Assembly: GCF_000150275.1 (NCBI RefSeq)
Contig: NW_002060943.1
Span: 9,580,209 to 9,644,208, forward strand
DNA: 64,000 bases
DNA from: Trichoplax adhaerens
Lineage: Eukaryota > Placozoa > Uniplacotomia > Trichoplacea > Trichoplacidae
Direction of reading: 5' to 3'
The notes under the pieces are model-generated. The model made no database searches. It saw only the letters and a program-made list of their open reading frames with translations, and was not told the origin of the DNA. The number at the start of each line of letters is the position of its first letter. The first letter of the stretch is position 1. Of this stretch, positions 15,791-27,845 are shown piece after piece. A program made the position numbers and the translations under genes.

Positions 15791-18700
15791 ATGGAAGAAG
15801 AAGGATTATCTAATATACCAAATCTGCAAATCGCCAGACTGAAGTTTTTATGCACAATGCCGGAATATGATATGAATCAGAAGGGCCAAGCTAAAGAACA
15901 ATTAATGAAGAACATAGAAGCTGCCAGTTAGTCACATACCTTAACCTACACTTATTTACTGAACCACAATATTAAAATATATTCCTAATAAAATATAATC
16001 TTTATAATGTGAATCACAGATAATTCGTATGCGTAATATTGAAATTAAATTACTGTAGTGGGTACTTGCTTTGTTTGTACTGCAATATACCGTACAGTAC
16101 TCTAGCTGTCAATTCGAATTACTTATCTGTCTACACAGTTATACTGTAATCTTCATGAATATTAGCAGCTAAGTATTACACTAACTGTAAGAATATAAAT
16201 ACTGCATTTTATGTTAAAAATCTTGTTAGTAGCTTTAATCTTCAAATACAGTATAGCAGAATGTTCTTGAACTTACTTTACAACACTAGATATGGCCCCT
16301 TTCTATCAGGAGATTTGCAGAGAAATGAAATGGGAAGTTGATGATAAGCTCCTTAACAAAATGAAACTCACTAACCAAGCAGAATTGAAGAGACTTAGTG
16401 ATGCCCTTGAAGATGCGGAAAAAAATCGTGGGGAGTCTGAAGTACGCGATATCATGCTGGAAAAAGCGGAATACTTATCTAAAATTGGTGATAAGGTGTG
16501 TAGTGAGCCTGTACGCGTTGACGGAAACCAATTTGTTTCCAGTGTTAAATGGTATCAGAATCAGTAATTGTATCTATGTCATCTAATACTTGTATGGCGT
16601 ATCTTTTAATCGTATACAGGATGGTAGCTTGATTGCGCTTAGGCAAACTTACGATAAAACCATGGCCCTCGGTCAAAAAATGGACATCATTTTTCATTTA
16701 ATTCGAATTGGTTTTTTTTACACGGATCATGATCTGATTAAACGTAATATTCAGAAAGCTGAAAGGTACTACATACTATTACTAACTAGCATTCAATACG
16801 GAGTAATTTTATTACAAGTGAGCGTATGAAAGTATATAGTAAAACTGTTAATGAGATATATTTGATTTGCCTTTTGACTCAGTCGAATAAGGGTTGGTAA
16901 TGTACGGACGTTAGTCTTGCTGTTTAGCATTAGGGGCCTTATTATCTTATGGAAGATTATTAAAATATCGTAATACAGTGGCTATCGAGTGTTAAATTAG
17001 TGGATTAGGGCTTGAAAGTTCCCAATATGGTCTAAAGCATAGCATAGTTAGTCTAGTAATACTCTATTTGATGCATACCACTTGTGATACAGTACAATTT
17101 GTCTGTTGATTAGCGTTGTATAAGAGCGTTGTATGGCTTTGTATGTCTCGTATGATATAGATAAAGATGCTACTGTGGAGTAGCTGCGATCTATGGCAGT
17201 ATAGACTATGGAGATACAGACAGTGCTATGAGAGCACTATTCGCATGCAAAGTAGAGTGATTGGGATATTAATGTTGTCCATAGCAATCATACTATTCGC
17301 AATAATAGTTATGCGTGTAATATAACCAAATACGCCTATTTATTCCGGAATTCAATCTGCATTCTTATTTTCAAGTTAAAATTCGTCTATACGGTATTAT
17401 AATTACCATTTACGTAAATAATCACCCCAATTATTAAAAGGAGACGATTACGGTATGCGTTCTGTATTGTTGGATGCTGCAATATACAAAGATAGATTAA
17501 TCAAATTCTATATCGATGCCACTGTGTAAGCATGCTTTCTTAGAAGATGCGAGCATAGTTACGTAGTACTGTACTATACCTAGTGCTAGTAAATAAATAC
17601 TACTGTGCATGCTTAAAATTTTACTTAATAACAGCATCGTTTATATTTACAGTTTACTTGATGAAGGAGGCGATTGGGATCGTCGGAATCGTTTGAAAGT
17701 TTATCGGGGTCTTTACGCACTGGCAATTAGAGATTTCAAAACGACTGCCACATCGTTTTTGGACACGATTTCAACGTTTACTTCTTATGAGTTAATGGAC
17801 TACAAGCAATTTGTAATATATACTGTCGTTGCATCAATGATTTCATTGGAACGTGTGGACTTGAAAGATAAGGTTATAAATATATTATAATCGGACTTAG
17901 ATTTCGTATCTCACTACGGTTTCGATTAGATTGAGTCTGATTCTTAACAACTACTTCGTTATATAAGCTACAATCTTAATAAATATCTGTTAACGATATA
18001 GGTCGTAAATGGTTCCGAGATTTTAGAAGTGTTACATGAACTACCCAAGATTAAAAGTTTTCTTAATTCATTGTATTACTGCAACTATGACCAGTTTTTT
18101 GTAGCTCTTGGTGAGTCTAGCGTAATAATTAATTTATTCGCAGTTGGTAATGGTACAGGTAAATCTATCTTCTTTGTATACCATATATTTCAAGGTGACA
18201 TTGAGCAGATAATGAAATTCGATAGATATACGTATCTGCATTATCGCTATTACGTGAATGAAATGAAAATCAGAGTTTACAAGCAGTTACTACAATCATA
18301 TAAGAGCCTAACACTGCAGTATATGGCTAATGCGTTTGGAGTTTCAACCGAATATATCGATAAGTAAGATTTCGAATTGTCTATAAAAAGGCGGTTGTGA
18401 AATTATAGATATTTTGTTAACGTTTTGGCAAAATTTTTAGGGAATTATCTCGCTTAATTGCAGCTGAGCGCCTTAATTGCAAGATTAATAAAGTTATGGG
18501 TTTCGTTGAAACGAACAGGTACTGTAGTGATGAAATTTATTTTAGAATAAGTTAGTTGTTAGTACGTGAATATCAATGGTGTACGCAATTTGTAGACTTT
18601 TATTGAATCTAAGATTAAAAGTAGAACTACGTTTATTCATCTGTAAATTCTACTTATTTTGATGTAATACAGACCTGACAGTAAGAATCGCCAATATCAG

Positions 18701-18906
18701 GTAATGTGAACGTCTATTTACGAAGTAGAACTGTTGATTATAATGTGAACACAGCCTGACATTTTAATTAATACCGATATACCTTAAAAAAAACACGTTT
18801 ATTAAAATATTTACGCATGATGAAATTTTTTTCTTAGGCTATTGTTAAACATGGAGATGCACTATTGAATAGGATGCAGAAACTAAGTCGTATTATAAAC
18901 GTTTAA
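15791..18906 (+). CDS. PSMD6: 26S proteasome non-ATPase regulatory subunit 6 (Rpn7)
   Basis: PCI-domain subunit of the 19S regulatory particle lid of the 26S proteasome. Nine exons: 15791-15926, 16290-16495, 16620-16765, 17653-17872, 18002-18110, 18195-18363, 18441-18518, 18673-18700 and 18838-18906. They total 1161 nt, 386 residues (human 389). Family matches run throughout: [19 protein letters not shown] at the N-terminus, [35 protein letters not shown], then [33 protein letters not shown], and the C-terminal PCI region [32 protein letters not shown] and [14 protein letters not shown]. All introns keep phase. The start ATG is preceded by stops in frame and aligns with family N-termini. It converges with PXK; only 268 bp separate the two stop codons. 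Confidence 0.98.
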
Positions 18907-19174
18907 TTTTGGGTATACCGTAGTTTAGCAACTAAAGTGGGTTCCGTATTGATCCTATCAACACACCTGCAATTCATATATAAGTTAATGCAGGATTAGA
19001 TTTTAAATCCAGCTGGTAAATCATTCAAAGGCACATAAAACAGCATATTCTAATTTGATTGTATTTATGTGCCAAGTAGGATTCCATCTGTAGATAATCA
19101 CATAATCTAATGTTAACCTTTGATTTTGTTCGTTGGCTGTTAAGTACGGCAAGATATGCTGGATTTATATTTAT

Positions 19175-22100
19175 CTACAGCTTGGGTGCACTACGATCAT
19201 TAGTATTTGTTGGATTCAATATGGATTTTTTAAACGAAGTAATTGAGCTAAGTAATCCAGCGTTTGATTGTATGGCGCTTTGTGCAGGAACTACATTTGC
19301 TGATGGAGACGATATCTGTTCTGAGTCTTGACTTTCAGATGTAGCTACAGAACAAAGATCAAATAGTTTCTTATTAACAACTTTCCAAGCTTTTTGTATT
19401 ATGTGTTTTAATAAAATTTTAGTTGTTAACCTCAATGATCATAAAATAGCCCTAAATGAATTTTTGGATTTGAAAGTTCACATATAGTAATTTCGAACGT
19501 ATTGCGGTGCATAGTGACAAGTAACACACCTGATATATGCTATGTGACACTATAGTATAGTACGCGAGTCTGAATTGATAATGCAGAAGATCCTTATTGC
19601 AAGTATGTGCATTGTGCATGGCGCATGATCCTGATATGAATGTAAGGATCACGAAAAAGTTAGTAAAGTAGGACTTACGGATCAAATTTGCGTCGTCAAT
19701 CGCTTCAGATGGCTTTGCTTTGACTTCTAATTTAAGATATAAAAGGTTTTTCGATCAGTTTTTGTAATATGACATTGTTATATTATTACCGTAGCAAGGC
19801 ATAAGATTAGAGCATTTAATAAAGTTCATTGCACCTTCTACGTATGAAGTATTCGGTTGATCGCGCTGATTGTCGCTTGCATCAGACTGCGGTTTCTTTA
19901 TGATAAAATAAAGTATATCGTATGTGATTAACAATAGAGAAAGATCTTAATACACAGTTTAAATCTTTTAACCTTCGCTTTCCCATTCTTACGCTTTTTC
20001 TTTCGTTCTTCTATTGACGGCTGTTGAGCTTGTACCTTCGAAAATCGCTTAAATTGGCTCAACTATTAAAATGAAAGTTTCATGGCAGAGTATAATATTA
20101 ATAGCATTATTCATTGCATAGCCAAATTTGTACAGTATTCCAATAAAGATTTAGCACATAAGATCAGCTTATGTACTGATATAGCGTAACTAACTATTTT
20201 CTGCTCTTCTCGTAGTTTAAGTTCGCTGTGCTCATGGATGGTTCGTAAAACTTCTTTTAATTTGCTAGGTATCTATTCGTAAGATTAGAATTTTTCATAA
20301 AGTTCATTATATTGAAAATTGGTTACCTTCAGCGTTGGTTTTTCGATTCCGGCGGTTAAAATAACGTCACAGAATAGCCTATGTAATATCAAAATTTTAA
20401 AATTATAAACTATTAATCCAGACTTTTAATTTTTAACCAATTTAATTAGTTTTTACTAAGTAACATTACGTCATCTTAAGGATATCATTAATAGACGGCA
20501 AAGCAGATTTGAGTGCGTTTGTAGAAATAAGAGACTCTAGAATAGGAGCTGTACACAAGGAAAATTTTAAAATTAAAGCTAAAAATCTGTAAATCTTAAC
20601 TTAATTATGGAATCGATTTACCTACTGCCGGGATGCACCTAGCTGGAACTGCTTCTAGAGCTGCTGTCGTTAACTGCTCTCCGAACGCCATTTCATATAG
20701 AACGCGTCCGAAACAGTATGAGTCTTCGTTTTCCTTAGTCTAAAAATTTACCATATGATAAAATAATCACATATCCTAAGTTGCAAAATCTGATGAAACC
20801 TTGCCTGTATTTTCTTTATCATAACGATATAATTTCGATAGTACGATGGCAATCCTAGGGGTGTATTTTCCATATCTGATAATCTGATAAAATAACAACC
20901 AGATTTACAACAAGTACATGTACTTAAGGTATCATCTATATAACCAAAATTTAAATTACAAACTTGCAAACATTTCCTTCAAGAAGTACATTTCCGGTAT
21001 GTAGATGGCCTAAGGGACATGTCAAAATGAAAGACATTACCGTCATAAATAAGCCTCTAAATTCTCATACAACATTTGACGTCTTGATACCGTAAGGCCA
21101 TCCTCGGCTCTGAAGAAATTTTAAAGCCTATTCATGTAAAAGTACATAAATTTTGAGAATTGTTGTGTCCGTTTTAATGAAGTAATGGTATTTAGTTGTA
21201 GAAGATGTCGCATTGAAAATATTAACCTCTAATATCTGACGACCAAACGTTTTAATTTCAGGAAGAGGTAATGCGTGATATAATTTTGGATTCGCATATT
21301 TCTTTATGTAGTGTTGCTTTATCTTAGTCTTTTAAAATTTGAGGCAGATACAGATTTTATTTAATTGGTATAGATTACATACATTACATGTACAAATACA
21401 AAATAACTCTGAAATATGTTGTATACCTTACAAATATAATCACGAAGAGATCCTTGCATGCTGAAGTTTCTGATAATAACACCTCCTAAGTCGTTACTGT
21501 CAGCTAGCAGTACGGACTGAATGTATGGATGCTAAATTGAGGTAAATGACGAACATTAGTTTGTTTAAGGGAGATGCTGTACTACGTTACCATGATAGAA
21601 TTTACCTGCATAGTTGGTAGTAGTTTTAGGACAGATTGGCGATCTTTATTAGATATCTTTGATAAGTGGCCAATATCTGCCTAAGAATAGGAGCGTTACT
21701 TATTAATAATTGCATACTAGCAATAGCGCGAAAAATCTAACCCATGATCTTACCCAAGATAACATTTTCGATGCTTTAATATCCTGTTTTGACTTTACTA
21801 AGAAATAATTCTTACGCAGTCTCCAGCCTAACATTAAATGCAGTGTATTAAGCTGCTGTATTTCATGATTTAAATTACAAGAGCGGAAAACATACCAATG
21901 CTCCTCAGCGATTCAACAATGTCCCAAGTTTGATCCGATCGGAAGAACATAGAAACGTTCCGTAACGCAATGTCTGTAAGATCAAAGATACTTAGTACTA
22001 CTGGGATCAATATAAATTAAATGTCATTCATCGGCATAACATTTGATTACGATTACTGTAGTTACCATAAACTCAAGAGTTAAGCATCTAATCATACTGT

Positions 22101-25100
22101 TTATTAGTGTCGACTTGCCTATAATTTAATATGCTGTAGGCCTGTAGCTACTGCCTCAACTTGTTTAGCTTCATATAATTATAGGATTATACAGTATGTG
22201 GCAAACTACCATAAGCTACTATGTTATTGCATCACAATCACACATTTTAGTCTATACAATTATTCGCAATTAGTGAGTTTTTAAATGCACAAACATTATT
22301 GCAAACCTTAGATGGCTTATTAATATTGCAAATAATTTATCAGGAAACGTTGTCAATAATGAATTTCAGGAGCTCTTAGTTATTGCGATTTTATATTAAT
22401 GTAAGATTTAAAGTACGAGATAGGTATGATATCAAAAGACTAAGGTATTTATGGGGTTACTTGTAGAAATTATGTAGAATTACCAAGAATAAGAGAAAAA
22501 CCTATGAATATTAGCAGATATAAATTTGTAACTATGAATAATAAGAGAAGCGTTTCAGTTACGTAATCAGCTCACTGTCGCTTCCGTAACCTCATACTAA
22601 CCGGATTAGTCTAAATCTATATCTATAGCGAAAATCCATCTTCCTTTGATAAAATGATTTTAAGTAATGGTAAAAAGATACCAAAATCAATTGTTATAAT
22701 ACTGCACGGTATATTCGAGGCTGCACAGATGGGTCAGAGTAATGTAACGCCAGCAATATACTGTATATCATATTATGTCAAATATTCTACAGGTAAACTT
22801 GAAATATATTTGTATGGCAGTCTCAAAATATTGATTTTGTAAAAGGATACGAAGTCGTATATGATATAATTACGGATAATGCATTAAATGTTTCTTTGAA
22901 GCATTATTACCGTAGAAGTCTATAGTATAGCGAGTAGGGTCGAAGAATTTCTTGACCGTAAGACAATGTGATAGGAAAGGGTCTTCCAGGATTACATTGA
23001 CGTATACCTAATGTAATAAATAAGTAACATTAATATTAATTACAAGTTTAATTAATAAGGGAGATCGTACACACGACAATGATATATAATTCTGAGGCTG
23101 TTTGAGATAAAAAATTAAAAGAAAACTCTAATTATACCGATCATATGTAGCGTTCTAAATATACCATGTAGCGATGTATTCTACTGTAAGAGTAATATAG
23201 TAAAAGGCGGCTGAAATGATACATTATGCCTTACTTTGCCTAGTAATTTTTAAATTGCAGTAATGTTGAGATGCATGATTGCAGCTAACAATGTTCACAA
23301 ATTTGTTAGCTTCAAGAATCGTGCTGACCTCATAATATATTTATAGCCATTCTACAAGTTAGTCATGAATTACAACTTTAAAGTGATTATGCCGATGTAC
23401 CTGCAACTGTTGCTTTCTCTTTGCTACAAAGTCTTTGTCTAGATTTCCAAAAAGCTTTTTAGGAGGTAAAGGTAAATCCCTGCCAGAGATCTGGTATGAA
23501 ATCATATATCCATTGGAGTTAGGTATAATTTACGTAGAGAAATAATTGTAGAACATAAATCTATAAGAATATCTCATTGGCAATAGGATACAGAAATACT
23601 CATATATCTCAAAACGATATCAAATATAGTATGTTAAATTATATCATACTTCAAATTGCTCTAATTAGGTCATTTGATACGGTAAAGTTCATTTATATTC
23701 AAAAAATGTAGATTTTCATGCTATGCAACAAAATGATGAACGCAAGGTAATACAGGCAGATAAAACGTGGTCATTAGGTTGAATGTAAAGCTTGTATTAG
23801 GGTTAAGTTAGGGTTACAATAGGACCCGGGTATGGAATAAGCTAATTATTTGCTATACTGGAAGCTTTCTATCTATCTCATTTAAATCTAGTCTATTAGA
23901 AGTCATATTACTAATAGGCCACATTAGATTTAACCATGAATTTTTTGTTTGAGATTCCAGTAGTATGGAATTCTTTCGTGTTCTGCCATAGATAAATTGT
24001 ACCTTTTATGGAATTTACAACCATTGTTATTTCTAAAGTTAGTATTAATTCTTTGATCAAGTGGCTTTAATAAATATACCGTAAGCGAAATACATTAAGC
24101 AGCTTCCGTAAGTTATTGAAAGTAGAAACTGGTAAGACAAGTAGTGATCACTAGAGTTCCTACATATTAATCCATTTAGGGACTGGTGAGTATACGAAAT
24201 GCAGAATTGCTATTGTTAAGGGATACGGTTCAATTATGGCTTTTAATCTAAAACGTAGCAAGGTTACTTGTTCAATTACTTGAGAATATATTTGCAAAGA
24301 TAGCCATTATATGGCTAATTATTTTCAGCTACTGTTGTGATAGAGTTTTTCATATAGAATAGGTATTTCACTTTTACATTGTTTTCGTTCTTTGAATGTG
24401 CATTGGTGGTTGAACATGTGCGAGATATTGTCCTAGTACTCTACTTATCAGTTCCATAATTTAGCAAATGAACAATCTTTTCAAGGCTATTTCGATTCTT
24501 ATTTAATAAGTAAGTAACATGGTACGGTGCTTTATCTAATCAAATACTTCATAAAATATAATCGTATGCTACCAATATCCAGTGTAATCGACTGATCGCG
24601 TAAAATATTCTCCGATTAAATTTTCTCAAATGATACATTACTAGTATATGCATGATTACACATTAACAATTTGCAAAGGAATGTTATATAGAAATCATTT
24701 CTTTAAGAATAACTAACTACTTAAAATCAGTCACTACATTACGGGATTGAAATAGTACTGTAAATTCAAAGCTATTGATTACTATGGATATTGGTAGGTA
24801 TGTTAATAAACAATGATACTGCATGCAATTAATGAGGGTTTACTTAGTATTACCTATCGTGAGATTTAGCAGTTACGAAGATTGCAGAGTAGATATTACG
24901 GGTTGATGTATTTACTGTACTGTATCACAAGTTTTCAATGAGTAATTTAATTAGCTGCAAGGTGTACAGACACAAAATTAGATTTTAGTGAGCAGATATA
25001 GGCTTATTGATCTGAGGATATGGGACGATATAATTTCAGTAATATTTATCGTTACCGTATTTGATTTTATTTCATTTATCTATTTTCTTAATAAAAAGAT

Positions 25101-26566
25101 TGCTACATTATAAACTAGTAAACTAAGGTTATACGTCGTTTGTAAGCGATTTAGCTTATAGAACGTATTTACCTCGAATGTTATGAACATTAAGTATTGA
25201 ACTTACTTGTAATGCTGCATGAAGTGTTACGAAGTCATTATAGCGACGCTGAACCTGAAATATGGATTTTTATGCAAATTATAATTAGTAAATCAATATC
25301 ATAATAATTTTTGGTACCACAGAGGTGAAACTGTAAAGAATTTTTGAAGTTACAGTATAAGGTAGCGTATACTTTAAAAATAAAACTACAGTAATTTCAT
25401 AGCAAGTTTAGTACGCATGATCTAGACAAGCAATTTGTATGTTATCAGTAACAGCAATGTCATTTTTTAAAATTACTATTTATACGAGGTACAGTAGATA
25501 CAGTAGAGTAAGAATGATCTTATACTAATTAGTTTCTAGACGGTTGGCGAGGTGTGAGGAACATTAGCTGCTGCACCATGATGATCGCTTCAGCTTGGAA
25601 TCGATTTTGCCGCTGAAAGGTCCTTGACTCTACGTAAATTCAGTATTGATTACTGTACTGCCAGCAACGCGAAGTCAATGTTTCCAGGTCTTTTCAATTT
25701 GCAGTAGAGTGCTGGACTCGGCGGATTGCATAATGAACGATTCTCATGTTTCATAGTAGCAACAGTTTATTTGAGGCGCCATACTGTAAGTATACGAGTA
25801 TATTCTAGCTTCTGGATATTAAATGAATGGATGTAGATAACTTGATCGGGGAAATACGCACTGAATAGTTTTGCTATTTTACATACTGTATATTGTTAAT
25901 TGAAGTCAGGAAGTGTAATTGAAATCGATGCACGCATACTGTATTTTTCCATAAACAGTAAATTGTAACCAGTCCGAGATGATAGGCATTTATTAACTTG
26001 AGGATCATGGGCTATCACACACATACAGTATACATTCTTGATGTTTAATGGCGATAACATTTTTACTAAGTGTAAATAATAATAATAATACTGGGGTGTA
26101 CAGTACCTTCCAGAAATTTTCCGGATTAGATCCACGTTGCACTATTAACACATATTCCTATGAAGTATTCATAACAAAATATTTCTTTGGTTATCGATTT
26201 AAACAGGTACTAGACGAGTATTAATGATAATAATAATTATAATAATCGAGGGTATCATAAACTACAGTACGTAGATTACGTGTCTATCTCATTTATTCCT
26301 AATTAACATTTCAGATTGAACATACAACATCGGCTTTAACAGGTACTAGACGAGTATTCATGATAAATAATAATTATAATAATCGAGGGTATCATAAACT
26401 ACAGTACGTAGATTAAGTGTACAGTATATCTCATTTTCGAGAGATATTCCTAATTAACATTTCAGATTGAACATACAACGTGAGAGTCGATAATATTAGC
26501 CTTCTCTATCGAGCAAGTTAAAGGGATTGTGTCGTCACACTCTATCCTCGCGGAGTTTGCAGCCAT
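19175..26566 (-). CDS. PXK: PX domain-containing pseudokinase PXK
   Basis: Endosomal PX-domain protein with an inactive kinase fold and a C-terminal WH2-like segment. I resolve 21 exons: 26477-26566, 26107-26157, 25207-25254, 23401-23490, 22911-23007, 21896-21973, 21754-21827, 21606-21680, 21427-21531, 21227-21328, 21091-21127, 20964-21009, 20805-20883, 20622-20739, 20470-20548, 20327-20378, 20195-20272, 19973-20062, 19790-19895, 19679-19726 and 19175-19344. They total 1713 nt, 570 residues (human 578). PX domain, about residues 10-125: EYVLIVQRGSNPENFW, VQRRYNDFV, LPLPPKKLFGNLDKDFVA. Linker ALRNVSMFFRSDQTWD. In the kinase-like domain the catalytic loop reads WPYGHLHTGNVLL and the DFG position reads DME, so the catalytic Asp is missing, as in human PXK. 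The C-terminus has LLSSITSFKKSIL and DRSAPKL, the WH2-like end. The intron at 20740-20804 appears to use a GC donor. Intron 22008-22910 and those around 23.5-26.1 kb are the long ones. Confidence 0.96.
26204..26479. repeat. Tandem duplication covering the PXK exon-1 splice donor
   Basis: Two direct copies, 26204-26328 and 26340-26479, share CAGGTACTAGACGAGTATT at one end and TTCAGATTGAACATACAAC at the other, with small indels between. The second copy ends inside PXK exon 1, so it carries the real exon-1 donor (GTT followed by gtatgt on the minus strand). The first copy carries an exact decoy of that donor within intron 1. Confidence 0.85.
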
Positions 26567-26628
26567 TTTTAAACTAAAGGTCAATAATTAATTAATAGAG
26601 GTACCAGGGAGGCAGGGACTTCTACGAG

Positions 26629-27609
26629 AATACAGTACTGTATGTACATTGTACAGTATGTGTTCTTTCGAAAGTCACTAATGAAATCAATCAAGACCAT
26701 AGTGTTCGACACAGGCTGGTAAAAGGTTGACGTCATGTATTGCATAGCTCTGCTTTACACTGTGCACTATTGCACTGTACAGTACAACAGTACTGTAGTT
26801 AGTGGATGTTCACGGTTGGACAGTACTGTACTGTACAGTACTCTCAGGGACTACAGTACACTCAGTACAGTACTTCTTTTTTCAAGTACTGTACACTGTA
26901 CAGTACTGTACTGTACTGTGCAATTGTGCATCTTTCAGAGTTGAGTATGAACTCTATCTGTCTGTCGTGTCAGACAACTGCGCCTGCCCAGTGCCCACTC
27001 GTGCCCAGCATACGACCACAACTACAGTAGTGTACTGTACAGTGTACAGTCTGTACTTCTTTTTTCAAGTTGTTTACTGTGCATCTTTCAGAGTTGAGTA
27101 TGAACTCGATCTATCTGTCGCGTCAGGCAACTGCGCCTGCCCAGCAGACGACCACAACTGCAGTAGTGTACTGTACAGTACTGCACTTCTTTTTTCAAGT
27201 ACTGTACTGTACTGTGCATCTTTCAGAGTTGAGTATGAACTCGATCTGTCTGTCGCGTCAGACAACTGCGCCTGCCCAGCAGACGACCACAACTGCATTA
27301 GTGTACAGTACTGCACTTCTTTTTTAAGTACTGTACTGTACAGTACTGTGCATCTTTCAGAGTTGAGTATGAACTCGATCTGTCTATCGCGTCAGACAAC
27401 TGCGCCTGCCCAGCAGACGACCACAACTGCAGTAGTGTACTGCACTTCTTTTTTAAGTACTGTACTGTACTGTGCATCTTTCAGAGTTGAGTATGAACTC
27501 GATCTGTCTGTCGCGTCAGATAACTGCGCATGCCCAGCTGGCGACCACAGCAACGGCATGGTAACAGTCAGTCCAGTACAGTACAGTACTGTAGTGTACT
27601 ACTGTACTG
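26629..27609. repeat. GTAC-palindrome array and minisatellite in the PXK/LAP2-like divergent interval
   Basis: GTAC palindromes begin about 63 bp 5' of the PXK ATG and continue to about 240 bp 5' of the LAP2-like ATG. They are interleaved with the minisatellite at 26934-27560. Because unit lengths and palindromes avoid stops, a 299-codon frame runs through the tract. It has no initiation context, no family similarity and reads as the translated repeat, so it is not called a gene. Confidence 0.8.
26934..27560 (+). repeat. Five-copy minisatellite, unit about 124-153 bp
   Basis: Five tandem copies begin with TTCAGAGTTGAGTATGAACTC at 26934, 27087, 27222, 27356 and 27480 (spacings 153, 135, 134 and 124). 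Each continues with a GC-richer core (GTCAGACAACTGCGCCTGCC) and ends in ACTTCTTTTTT plus GTAC palindromes. The core is nearly identical between copies, while the palindromic tail varies in length. That points to recent expansion. Confidence 0.9.
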
Positions 27610-27845
27610 TGGTCCGTGGTCACATTGAGATCAAAAATTTTAACGTTCAACTGGACAATTTGTCAATATTTCCCGCGTCGGACATCATTGAGTGTAAGTG
27701 ATAAATGAAAGCTTATTATTAGTTAGAATTAGAATTCCTTTTCTTATGGATAAATTTTAGTTGTTTGGCATATTAAAATAGATAATTTATTTTGCTTAGA
27801 CTCAATCTAATTAAAATCGCATACAGCTAAACAAAATATCTTACT

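Noticed and set aside
26802-27701. 299-codon open frame on the + strand
   Set aside because: It lies over the five-copy minisatellite and GTAC palindromes. The translation simply repeats the unit, with no domain, and other frames on both strands are similarly open.
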